This document shows, piece by piece, positions 26,173 through 34,851 of a DNA stretch of 64,000 nucleotides; the stretch's first letter is position 1; the number at the start of each line of letters is the position of its first letter. Source of the stretch: Ruminococcus sp. (GTDB taxonomy: Bacteria > Bacillota > Clostridia > Oscillospirales > Acutalibacteraceae); contig JALELS010000006.1 of NCBI GenBank assembly GCA_022768065.1, forward strand, positions 1-64,000. Reading direction: 5' to 3'. The notes under the pieces were generated by a model that worked only from the letters and a program-made list of their open reading frames with translations, was not told the DNA's origin and did not search any database. The position numbers were made by a program, and so were the translations under genes.

Positions 26173-28167
26173 ATGAAATTTGCCGAAAAAGCATCAAAAT
26201 TATTCCATTCCCGCATAAGCACATTTATTGCTTTTTTGCTAAGCCTGTTTGCTTTTATATTTATTAAGGGAGCAGACTGGACATACGGTTGGATTGCCGC
26301 CAGCTACCCTCTCGGCAATAAGTTTATTCCGACGTTGCTGACAGTTATTGCTGTCAGTGCCGCAGCAAACTATATATGTCTTTTTATTCGTGCCTACTTG
26401 GGGCAAAAAGGTAACAATGCAAAAATCGGAAAAGCAATCGGCGTAATACAAACCGTTTTCTTTATAACAGCGATAATAACTTTTATATACTCTTTTGTGT
26501 TGATATTCGGGCTCGACACAGGTTTCAGTGCTTCAAAATTCGCAAAAGGAATGAACGCAGTTAAAGACATGCTGATATTTGTATCTCTCAGCGGATGTCT
26601 CGGTACGGTCCTTGTATTTTGCAGCGGAAAGAAAAAGGCAGTCGGCGCACTTATATGCTCCGTAGTGGTATGCGGCATAGTATCCTCAATCTTTTATTTT
26701 TCCGGTTTTTCCGTTTCAACGGACAGCTCCGATTTTATACAATGCAATTTCTCATCCGAAAATCTGTTGGACGGCGCATCAGTTGAATATGAAAGCCTGA
26801 AAAAGGGCGAAAAAGCCGACGCTGCAAATATACTTAATTCAGACAATACATATTGGAGCGCTCAAAATCCCAACCGCTCTCCTGCTGACGGAACCAAAGA
26901 CATAAACAACAGCTTTGTCCAAATAAAGCTGAAATCGCCGGCGACGTTCAATACTGCCGTTATTGAAGAGATTGGTAACGAAGTACAATATTTCAGATTG
27001 CAGGCTTTCATAAACGATGAGTGGGTTACCGTTTACAGAAGTGAAAAAATGCAGTCAATGAGAATTTGCAGCTTTGACGCGGTCACGACCAACAAAATCA
27101 GACTCTCCGTCGACAAATTCAGAAACAACGATATTCCCGCAAAAATCAAATCAATAAAGCTCTACAATGAAAAATCAAGAGACGCCGAGAATTTTGAAGT
27201 TACGGCATATCAAAGGCTTGACGGCGACATTCCCACAGAAATTCTTGCCAAAGGCGACGAATATGTAAAGAACTATGCAAAATTCTATGACGTTTACAGC
27301 ACAATAATTGTTTTTGCCGCCGTGCAGTGGGACGAAAACGGAGATATGAATTTCGGCAGCAAGGGTGAAGATTATTTTGCCGAGCAAATTGCAGCTCTCA
27401 AAACAATAATCGGCAACCGGTCAAATCCCGAGCATCAAGTTAAGCTTATAGTGACCGCCCTTGCTGACGGAGCATGGGGTGACGGGCACAACGGTGTTAA
27501 CACATATATGGCATCCAATTGGGAAAAGGTTGCAAATCAAATAGTTGATATGGCAAGAAAATACGACTTTGACGGTGTTGATATTGATTGGGAATACCCT
27601 GTCAGTACGTCGGATTGGTCGAATTACGACAATTTTATTCAAAAACTCAGCCGTGATTTAAAGGCATATAAGCCGGATTCAATTATTTCCACGGCGCTCT
27701 CTTCGGGTCAACTCGGCATTTCAAAAGAGACATACGAGTGCATAGATCAAATTCAATTTATGGCATATGACGGCAACGATCAAGACGGGTATCAAAGTTC
27801 ACTCGAACAGGCTGAAGACGGTCTTCGTACTTTCAAAGCCAACGGTGCAGACATCAGCAAAATTAACATCGGTATAGCCGCATACGGCAGACCCGTAAAC
27901 GGTTCGCCGTATTGGGCGGTTTGGCGTACTCTCAAAGACGCGGATTATTACAACAACAAATACTATACGGTTGAGGACTCGGACCAGATATACGAGGGCA
28001 CTTTCTGCTCGCCTGCCCTCGCAGGTGATAAAACCGCCTACGCTCTTCTTTCGGGATCCGGAGGCGTAATGGTCTTCAGAGTCGCTTGCGATAAAACTTC
28101 CGACGACCCGAATTCGGTTTCAAACGGCATAAAGAACACACTTAACAGATATGTTAACAATTGGTGA
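26173..28167 (+). CDS. Membrane-anchored GH18 chitinase-like protein with discoidin-like domain
   Basis: 664 residues from the ATG at 26173 (AAGGGTG upstream; the GTG at 26164 overlaps that site). The N-terminal 180 residues hold five hydrophobic segments (for example FIAFLLSLFAFIFI, TVFFITAIITFIYSFVLIF). Residues about 200-335 resemble an F5/8-type C carbohydrate-binding fold (VQIKLKSPATFNTAVIEEI). Residues 340-660 are GH18: FDGVDIDWEYP supplies the DxxDxDxE motif with acid Glu474. GH18 includes chitinases and endo-beta-N-acetylglucosaminidases; the glycan neighbourhood favours the latter, which is inference. The multi-span anchor is unusual. Confidence 0.88.
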   Translation: MKFAEKASKLFHSRISTFIAFLLSLFAFIFIKGADWTYGWIAASYPLGNKFIPTLLTVIAVSAAANYICLFIRAYLGQKGNNAKIGKAIGVIQTVFFITAIITFIYSFVLIFGLDTGFSASKFAKGMNAVKDMLIFVSLSGCLGTVLVFCSGKKKAVGALICSVVVCGIVSSIFYFSGFSVSTDSSDFIQCNFSSENLLDGASVEYESLKKGEKADAANILNSDNTYWSAQNPNRSPADGTKDINNSFVQIKLKSPATFNTAVIEEIGNEVQYFRLQAFINDEWVTVYRSEKMQSMRICSFDAVTTNKIRLSVDKFRNNDIPAKIKSIKLYNEKSRDAENFEVTAYQRLDGDIPTEILAKGDEYVKNYAKFYDVYSTIIVFAAVQWDENGDMNFGSKGEDYFAEQIAALKTIIGNRSNPEHQVKLIVTALADGAWGDGHNGVNTYMASNWEKVANQIVDMARKYDFDGVDIDWEYPVSTSDWSNYDNFIQKLSRDLKAYKPDSIISTALSSGQLGISKETYECIDQIQFMAYDGNDQDGYQSSLEQAEDGLRTFKANGADISKINIGIAAYGRPVNGSPYWAVWRTLKDADYYNNKYYTVEDSDQIYEGTFCSPALAGDKTAYALLSGSGGVMVFRVACDKTSDDPNSVSNGIKNTLNRYVNNW

Positions 28168-28195
28168 TTTGCAAAAACGAAGATAAGGTGATACT

Positions 28196-29761
28196 GTGAA
28201 GAAAAAAATACTTTCGGTTATAACGGTTGTTTTGATTGCCGCGTTGGTTCCGACATCTCTTTGGGGAATATCAAGATTACAACTAAAAAAAGAAAACACA
28301 AATTTTATCAAAGGCACATGGGTGGAAACCGATTGGGACAAAAACAACACATTTGATCCGACCGACGAAACCCTGTACCATACAATTGATTTTGACAGTT
28401 CCAAGGATTTTAATTTGCTGTGTCTGACCGATATACATTACAGAAACGACGGCTGGTACGGCACGTGGGCAATCAACTATCAGAACACGCAGACCGACAA
28501 AGACATAAAAGAGCTTGTAAATGAAGCAAAGCCCGACCTTATAATAGCAACGGGAGATATTGAGACAGGTTCGCTCAACGATAAAAATTACGAAAATTTT
28601 GTAAAAGTTATGGACGAATTTAAAATTCCGTGGACAATAGTTTTCGGCAACCATGACGCAGAGCACAGAGCAGACAAACCCGCCATTATGAATATTTTAC
28701 AAAACAGCAAGTACTGTGTTTTTCGCCAGGGGCCCACAAACCTCGGAATTACAAAGGACAGAGTCGTTGACGAAAACGTATACAATGAAAACACCGATAA
28801 ATATGCCGGCGGACTCGGCAACACCGTTATAAATCTCAGAGATAAAGACACGGGGCTTATCTATTATTCCATTATTCTCGCCGATACGGGCGATTGGCAA
28901 AATATGTACTCAAATATGGAGGCAAAAAATCGTCTTTCGGTAGGCGCACGCCCCTTTTCACGGGTCGGGGCCGGTCTCACCGATCGTCAGATTGAATGGT
29001 ACAAATGGGTAATAGATGGCTTGAGCGCTTATAATAAAGAAAAAGGCGGATACACGCCTGAAACTATGTTCATTTCACATATCGGTATGAAAGTGCTTGA
29101 CTATGCAACAATTCTCTCACAGTATGAAAACAATTACGACGGCGAGTATTCAAAAACAGGCTTTGACAACAACGACCTACCGTTTCACACGGAAGCCGAA
29201 TGGTCATCGCCCTCGGACAGACCGTATACAGAATACGATTCAAGTGACAAACAAATTAAAGACAATAAGGAAATATCATCAAAAATATCGGCATTTAAGG
29301 AAAACTCAATTGAGAAATCCGGTAATGACGCTCTGGCGCAATACTGGTGCCTTGCCGACAATAATAAAAGGCAGGATTCCATTGACGGTAAAAATCCCGA
29401 CTACCCTGCTCCAAAACATATAGACGAGCTTGTTAATGAAATCAGCGACGGTTATAAAATCCATAAACAAAACGATATGTTTATAAGTGCGGTATACGAA
29501 AAAGGCAGCACAAAACGCATGGTTTCGGGTCACAATCATTGCGACGGATACGAGGTTACATTTGACGGCATTACATACGACAGCGTTGTTAAAACAGGTA
29601 ATATATATACAGACAAAGAGTGCGACATGGGCAACCACGGCGGTACGCTCTTTAAAATAAAATCCGACGGCAATAAAATAACCATTGACAGCAATGCCCT
29701 GTACACACAAAAGCATGATTACAAATCGGTCCGTTATGTAAGACCGGTTGAGGATTTTTAA
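28196..29761 (+). CDS. Exported calcineurin-like metallophosphoesterase
   Basis: 521 residues from GTG (AAGGTGA upstream), 28 bp after the GH18 stop. An N-terminal hydrophobic segment (ILSVITVVLIAALVPTSLWG) acts as signal anchor. Metal motifs in order: LTDIHYRND, ATGDIETG, FGNHDAEH, ISHIGM and VSGHNHCDG, the dimetal phosphoesterase set. Substrate could be a phosphorylated glycan, lipid or nucleotide outside the cell. Probably co-expressed with GH18, which suggests removal of phosphate or release of phosphorylated sugars from the glycan; inferred. Confidence 0.9.
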   Translation: MKKKILSVITVVLIAALVPTSLWGISRLQLKKENTNFIKGTWVETDWDKNNTFDPTDETLYHTIDFDSSKDFNLLCLTDIHYRNDGWYGTWAINYQNTQTDKDIKELVNEAKPDLIIATGDIETGSLNDKNYENFVKVMDEFKIPWTIVFGNHDAEHRADKPAIMNILQNSKYCVFRQGPTNLGITKDRVVDENVYNENTDKYAGGLGNTVINLRDKDTGLIYYSIILADTGDWQNMYSNMEAKNRLSVGARPFSRVGAGLTDRQIEWYKWVIDGLSAYNKEKGGYTPETMFISHIGMKVLDYATILSQYENNYDGEYSKTGFDNNDLPFHTEAEWSSPSDRPYTEYDSSDKQIKDNKEISSKISAFKENSIEKSGNDALAQYWCLADNNKRQDSIDGKNPDYPAPKHIDELVNEISDGYKIHKQNDMFISAVYEKGSTKRMVSGHNHCDGYEVTFDGITYDSVVKTGNIYTDKECDMGNHGGTLFKIKSDGNKITIDSNALYTQKHDYKSVRYVRPVEDF

Positions 29762-29840
29762 AAGAAACAGTACAAATAAATACAAAAAATAATCCTTAAA
29801 GGATACAACACACGCAAAGTTTTAAATAATATAAAGTAGC

Positions 29841-29880
29841 AAAGGCGACAACCATTTTTCTGTGGTTGTCGCCTTTATCT
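29841..29880. terminator. Strong hairpin terminator
   Basis: 14-bp perfect stem starting AAAGGCGACAACCA (29841-29854) with its complement at 29863-29876, 8-nt loop; T-rich on the plus side. It separates the convergent phosphoesterase and HTH genes. Confidence 0.85.
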
Positions 29881-29944
29881 TTGTTTCATAACAGTTTGGC
29901 TTGATTTTACCCGAATTTTTATTTAGTTTAAGCTATTGCGCAAA

Positions 29945-31687
29945 TCATATGCTATCTGTCATGGGCGGAATAAAATTCTCTATGGCGCTGCGCAGTTTCG
30001 GATGACGGATAACAAAGTGAATTGCCGGAGCCTTGCCTTTTGAGACCATTGCCCACTGCCCTTCATGGATAAGAATCTGCAAATTGCGAAATGCCTGAAC
30101 GGAACTCTGTTTCAAAATATAATTCGGATGTGCTTCCGCAAAGGCCTTGGTTTCGTTTAGGTGAGCCATATATTCATCATAGCTATACGGAACATCTTTT
30201 TCGAAGAAAACACCCGAAAGCCCGAGCGCCGGTGGATTTTCCCTTATCTCTTCTGCCGTAAGCACCGGAATTTCGTCCTCAATAACGTCGGAGTCAAGAA
30301 TAGTCAAAACACGCTTTCTTTGCACGTCAACATATTTCTTAATTACGTCTTTTTGCCGCGCGTCAACACCGTACCGCGTAAGGATATTGGCTAAAAGAGC
30401 CTCGCTGATAGTATACAGCGGAGGAACCGACAGAATACTGCGACGTTTGCCTGATTTCGCAGCATCTGCAATAAGAAAAGTATTGAATTCGTTCTCACGC
30501 TCGCTGCGATAGATATCCATCAGCGGATAGGCATTAGCAAGCATCTCATCTGCCCGTTTTTGATAGTACTCCACCTCTCGTTTTGACTTGGTAAGGTAGT
30601 ATTTGCCGTCTGCGTGATACCCTGCAACGGCCTCTCCCGAAAGAGCCGCCGCACCTGAAACCTTAAGGAAATGCAAGAAGATGTTGTTTTGCGCGTTTTT
30701 GAAATAGTAAGGCGAAATCTGACCTGTCATATACATCGGAATCCAGCTTTCAAGCCCCAACATCATTTCATCAAAAGAGCGGTCTAAGTTATGTATCTGA
30801 TTAAGATGCAAGCCCTTTTTCAGCATCAACGCCATGCCGAACATCCACTTTTTCGGGAACTCAGGATCCTTTGCCATTTCTTTCATCGGCATATCGCTGT
30901 ACATGGTAACGGGAGCAATTGTTCGGGAAAGCACGGTTGCCTTTAAAAAGTCAAGCTCACTTTCCATCATTTCTTTTAATCCGAAATATGTTTTTGACGA
31001 CGGAAGCTGAAACGGCACAGTCGGCACTTTGAGTTCATCGAATTTTATAGCCTTTATATACTCATTCAAGTCAAATTCATCCAGCTTATTCAAAAAATCC
31101 GATATATTGTCATTTCCAACCTCCTGCGACGACTGCTCCAACAACCAACTTTTAATTTTTAAATAACGCACCGACAAATCCCGTATTTCCTCTGAGTTAC
31201 ACCCGACGAGTTCCGCAACAGCCGATATCTCCGACGCCGTGCTCATTTCTCTTGACACAAAAGATGCCACAGCCGACGCAAACTGTTCGGAGTCGCCCGG
31301 TTTTCTTGAACCGTTTCTGATACGAAAAATAGCGGAAGCGTCATAATTTGTATATTGGCTCAGACGCGCAAGATTGATATTAAGTACCGAAATCATCGTA
31401 TTGAAATTTTGCCGCAGCTGTTCCTTATCGGTTGTTATAAAGTCATCGCAATCCATAAACGATTCTTTTACGGACTGCACCGTAATATCCGAGAATTTCT
31501 TTTGCGCGGCAATTCCGGATATGGCGTCGCATAATCCGTTGAAAGATTTTGTGCCGAGTTCCGGTATGCGCTCCCCGTTTTTGTATCGGCTGAGTGACGC
31601 AGCCGACACACCTGACAGATTTGAAATATCTCTGGCAGAGCAAGAAAGTCTCTCCATATACTCGTTTAATTTTTCGCTGAATTTCAT
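29945..31687 (-). CDS. XRE-type HTH protein with large unknown C-terminal domain
   Basis: 580 residues. The N-terminal 65 residues form a Cro/C1-type HTH (SARDISNLSGVSAASLSRYKNGERIP), and a second, weaker HTH-like stretch (ARLSQYTNYDASAIFRIRNGSRKPG) lies near 105-130. The remainder (about 200-580) is alpha-helical with no catalytic motif I recognise. It is divergent from the lipoprotein gene at 31892 and separated from it by a perfect palindrome, so it probably regulates that cluster and itself. Ribosome site CGGAG. Confidence 0.75.
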   Translation of the reverse strand: MKFSEKLNEYMERLSCSARDISNLSGVSAASLSRYKNGERIPELGTKSFNGLCDAISGIAAQKKFSDITVQSVKESFMDCDDFITTDKEQLRQNFNTMISVLNINLARLSQYTNYDASAIFRIRNGSRKPGDSEQFASAVASFVSREMSTASEISAVAELVGCNSEEIRDLSVRYLKIKSWLLEQSSQEVGNDNISDFLNKLDEFDLNEYIKAIKFDELKVPTVPFQLPSSKTYFGLKEMMESELDFLKATVLSRTIAPVTMYSDMPMKEMAKDPEFPKKWMFGMALMLKKGLHLNQIHNLDRSFDEMMLGLESWIPMYMTGQISPYYFKNAQNNIFLHFLKVSGAAALSGEAVAGYHADGKYYLTKSKREVEYYQKRADEMLANAYPLMDIYRSERENEFNTFLIADAAKSGKRRSILSVPPLYTISEALLANILTRYGVDARQKDVIKKYVDVQRKRVLTILDSDVIEDEIPVLTAEEIRENPPALGLSGVFFEKDVPYSYDEYMAHLNETKAFAEAHPNYILKQSSVQAFRNLQILIHEGQWAMVSKGKAPAIHFVIRHPKLRSAIENFIPPMTDSI

Positions 31688-31764
31688 AAATACTGCTCCG
31701 ATACTTTTATTAATTTATCAATATTATACTATATTTTCATTAAAAATAAAGATACTTGCCATGC

Positions 31765-31802
31765 GTATTTCCCGAAGAGTCAATTGACTCTTCGGGAAAT
31801 AC
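31765..31802. repeat. 38-bp perfect palindrome between divergent genes
   Basis: Two 19-bp arms meet without a spacer at CAATTG; the left arm starts GTATTTCCCGAAGAG and the right arm ends CTCTTCGGGAAATAC. With one bulged base the pairing extends three more bp on each side. No T-run follows and the flanking genes diverge, so it is not an ordinary terminator. Confidence 0.9.
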
Positions 31803-31810
31803 CATAAAAT

Positions 31811-31839
31811 TACAGTATTTGCTATGATACAATACTGTA
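31811..31839 (+). promoter_or_regulatory. Inverted repeat overlapping -10 of lipoprotein gene
   Basis: TACAGTATT (31811-31819) and AATACTGTA (31831-31839) form a perfect 9-bp inverted repeat with an 11-bp spacer. The -10-like TACAAT at 31828-31833 overlaps the right arm. This is the geometry of a dimeric repressor operator. The likely ligand is the divergently encoded HTH protein, by inference. Confidence 0.5.
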
Positions 31840-31891
31840 CAGGTAAAAACGAAATGCAAAACTTTTAAATAATTTTGTGGGGAAATGATAT

Positions 31892-33022
31892 ATGAGGTCA
31901 AACAGCAGAAAAAAGTTCTGTTTTTGCGTGTACAAAATCGTTTTGTACGCAATACTGGTTTCGGCTGTATTTTGTGGGTGCTCTAAAGGCAAAAAACCGA
32001 CATCGGACGGAGCAACAAGTTCAAATAAAAGCAATATACAGAATGCGGCAACAGAAGCAGAACCTGTGGCATTAGAGCAAGTGCTGCTGAAAAATCGCGG
32101 AATTCCTTTTGACCAATCGGATTACAAAAAGTTTATAGGCGGCGAAAACATAATTAACGAATACACCGAGTTTGACTGTTATTTGGACCACAGTTACAGT
32201 AAAGCAATAAACGATATCGTTGTGTCCGACGGGAAGCTGTATCAGGCAAATTTCAATTCTGCACTTGCTAACGGGAAAAATATACAAGAGATTGGTGTAT
32301 TGCCCGGGAAAGACATACTGTATTGGCATCTCACATATGACGGCGAAATGGGCAGTATTTATTTCAAAAACGGTTCGGCCTATAAAATAAGCGGTCCCCC
32401 TTTCACGATAACACCGCTTGATAAAACCAAGTATCGGTTGTTCAACAAAGTATACCGCTATGCCGCAGACGGGAAAACCTTGGAAGATCATACAGAGGAA
32501 TATCTTAGTACTGATAAGATTTATGACTTCGGTATTCCGATGATGGCTTTTACAGGCAACAAGGTAAGCCTGCTTTTCTCAGGGAAATACCTTGATAAAG
32601 GCACTCCCGAATGGAATTGGTACAGGGACATGGGGCAAAGAGAATATATCGCCTTTGATTTGGATTTATCGACAATCGGCAATGAAACGCCTGTACGCCT
32701 TTTCAACAAAAACATACTTATGACTAACTGTGCATTTTATGAGATTGTATATGCTTCAAAACCGCTCGATGACAATGATAATGAAGTACAGCTTGCACCG
32801 GATGGCTCTGTTTCCCCTTACTACCCTACGGCGACACATCCGAATTGCAATCTCACGCTTCGCAAAATAACATTATTGAGCAACTACTACAGCGATGTAC
32901 GAAATATCAGCACGGGTTACGTAATTACCGATGATTACACAATGCTGCCCATTGCGGAAATAATTACAGACGGCTACGGCAAGTATACAAAATATGATCC
33001 GTGCGGTTTCTGTTGGGAATAG
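31892..33022 (+). CDS. Hypothetical lipoprotein
   Basis: 376 residues. N-terminal basic region, hydrophobic core and a slightly atypical lipobox AVFCGCSKGKK indicate a membrane-anchored lipoprotein (modified Cys about residue 30). Then comes a polar linker rich in Ser/Asn/Ala (TSDGATSSNKSN) and a beta-rich domain with many aromatic residues. I do not recognise the domain. First gene of the run leading to the surface protein at 34852; next gene is 57 bp downstream. Confidence 0.75.
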   Translation: MRSNSRKKFCFCVYKIVLYAILVSAVFCGCSKGKKPTSDGATSSNKSNIQNAATEAEPVALEQVLLKNRGIPFDQSDYKKFIGGENIINEYTEFDCYLDHSYSKAINDIVVSDGKLYQANFNSALANGKNIQEIGVLPGKDILYWHLTYDGEMGSIYFKNGSAYKISGPPFTITPLDKTKYRLFNKVYRYAADGKTLEDHTEEYLSTDKIYDFGIPMMAFTGNKVSLLFSGKYLDKGTPEWNWYRDMGQREYIAFDLDLSTIGNETPVRLFNKNILMTNCAFYEIVYASKPLDDNDNEVQLAPDGSVSPYYPTATHPNCNLTLRKITLLSNYYSDVRNISTGYVITDDYTMLPIAEIITDGYGKYTKYDPCGFCWE

Positions 33023-33079
33023 TGTTCCGTCAGACGGGTACAAAACTGAAGCAATAAAGAAACCAAGGAGCGCAACATT

Positions 33080-34204
33080 ATGAACACAAAAAAATTAACC
33101 GCACTTATACTCTCGCTGTCAATTGCATTGCTTTTCTCCGCCTGCGGAAGCAAGACCGTTGTAAACAGTGACAGCACAAAAACAGAGAAAGCCGAAAAAG
33201 GAATAAAGATAACTCAAACCGCCGCAAAATCCGTACAGACCGAAAAATACGAAACATCCGATTTCAGCATTACCATACCGAAAGGTTGGACGGTTACAAC
33301 CGGCGGAACAAACATCTATCACAGTATACGTATATGCGACCCAAGCGAACCTCTTAATCAGATGTTCATTTTATTGAAAGCCGATATTCTTTTACACAGT
33401 CAAGCCGGAAAGACGGCATGGCAGCAGAATTATAACATGGGGAACACCAAGGCTGCACTTTTTGCAAAGGCTCCTGTCCTTGAAAACCCATCAACAGAAG
33501 GTTTTTTCAAAACATTTACACAATATAGCGATTTTGTATCCGAGGTGGAGCCTGATTATTCCGGATATGTTTTTCCTCGCTTTGACGGGTTTACGGTAAC
33601 AGACCGATACGCTTCCACAAGCAGTATGAAATCAGTGTCATTGGGAGACGAGCTGCTCAGAGCCACCTTTACCGATAACGGGAAAAACGGCGAAGGTATG
33701 TTTGCCGCAGACGTTGTGGATTTCGGTAGCTATATGATTTCAGGTGGCAATGTTGTTAATTATCAGCTTCAGGCGGTAGACGGCGGATATTATATGGCTT
33801 ACAACATTTTAGCAATTACTGCTGTAAAAGACACTTTTATTGAATGGGAAAGCGTACTGACCGAATGTATGAAGACTCTTCAGTATTCCGACAGCTTTGT
33901 CAGCGCCGCAAACAGAGCAAGTGATGAAAAAGTTGCACTTGCCAAACAGATAAGCCAAAATTTCAATCAAACGATGGACGCTATGATGTCCTCTTGGGAA
34001 AACCGCAACAAGAGCCAAGACATTATGAGTCAAAAGCAAAGCGACGCCATACTCGGCTACGAGCGTGTATATGACACCGAAACAAACGAGATTTATAAGG
34101 CGACTAACGGGTTTACCGATGTTTACGACGGCAAACGCTTTCAGCCTGTAACCGATGACAATATGTATACGCAGCCGATAAGCGGATACATTGAAAAAGA
34201 TTAA
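33080..34204 (+). CDS. Hypothetical lipoprotein
   Basis: 374 residues. Clear lipoprotein signal (ALILSLSIALLFSACGSK; modified Cys about residue 22), then a linker and a globular domain with DFSITIPKGWTVTTGG, reminiscent of PsbP/DUF-type lipoproteins with an ESIPKGW start. The C-terminal part (about 280-374) is charged and contains IMSQKQSDAILGYERVYD, resembling C-terminal segments of other firmicute surface lipoproteins. Function unknown. Ribosome site AAGGAG. Followed after 17 bp by the zinc-ribbon gene. Confidence 0.75.
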   Translation: MNTKKLTALILSLSIALLFSACGSKTVVNSDSTKTEKAEKGIKITQTAAKSVQTEKYETSDFSITIPKGWTVTTGGTNIYHSIRICDPSEPLNQMFILLKADILLHSQAGKTAWQQNYNMGNTKAALFAKAPVLENPSTEGFFKTFTQYSDFVSEVEPDYSGYVFPRFDGFTVTDRYASTSSMKSVSLGDELLRATFTDNGKNGEGMFAADVVDFGSYMISGGNVVNYQLQAVDGGYYMAYNILAITAVKDTFIEWESVLTECMKTLQYSDSFVSAANRASDEKVALAKQISQNFNQTMDAMMSSWENRNKSQDIMSQKQSDAILGYERVYDTETNEIYKATNGFTDVYDGKRFQPVTDDNMYTQPISGYIEKD

Positions 34205-34221
34205 TAAGTGAGGCTTTTAAA

Positions 34222-34809
34222 ATGTCAGAATCAAGAGTATTTATGTTAAACGGCGTGAGTACACAAACCGTTGTTAACCGCCTTAAAAACTTTTTCCGCG
34301 GTGAGAAAGGTATGGAGATACAAAGCTCACAAACCGCAGACGGATACGTTATGCAGGCAAGTCAGCCGAAGGACGGTTGGAAAACGCTGACCGGAATGCG
34401 CTTAGCTGTCACGGTACAGATGGCTGTTATCGGAGAACAGATGAATGTAACAGTTGGCGAAGGTCAATGGTCAGATAAAATCGGTGCCGGTGCAATAGGT
34501 CTGTTTGTAGCGTGGCCATTAGCCATAACAGCCGGAGTGGGTGCTTTCAAACAAAAGAAACTGCCTGCCGAGATTTTTCAGGTAATCGAAAACTGCATAA
34601 TGTCATCGGGGAAATCAGTTGTAATAAACGGTAGCGGTCCGATAATTCCGGAAAATACTATTATTTGTCCCAATTGCAAAGAACAAATCGCCGCAGATTC
34701 CAAATTTTGCAACCATTGCGGAACAAAGCTTAACAATACGTGTCCGGCCTGTGGCGCAGATATTCCTCCGGAAAGTGCTTTTTGTCCGAAATGCGGTCAA
34801 AAAATATAG
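34222..34809 (+). CDS. Double zinc-ribbon protein
   Basis: 195 residues. The N-terminal 130 residues form an alpha/beta domain with a hydrophobic stretch (GAGAIGLFVAWPLAITAGVGAF). The C-terminus carries two adjacent zinc ribbons: CPNCKEQIAADSKFCNHCG and CPACGADIPPESAFCPKCG, each CxxC-x10/11-CxxC. Such double zinc ribbons occur in many Clostridia as assembly or sensor modules. Function not known. It is co-directional and closely spaced with the lipoprotein gene before and the surface protein after. Confidence 0.82.
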   Translation: MSESRVFMLNGVSTQTVVNRLKNFFRGEKGMEIQSSQTADGYVMQASQPKDGWKTLTGMRLAVTVQMAVIGEQMNVTVGEGQWSDKIGAGAIGLFVAWPLAITAGVGAFKQKKLPAEIFQVIENCIMSSGKSVVINGSGPIIPENTIICPNCKEQIAADSKFCNHCGTKLNNTCPACGADIPPESAFCPKCGQKI

Positions 34810-34851
34810 AAACAAGCAGCAACACTCGATTATAAAAAGGAGAAAATCAAT

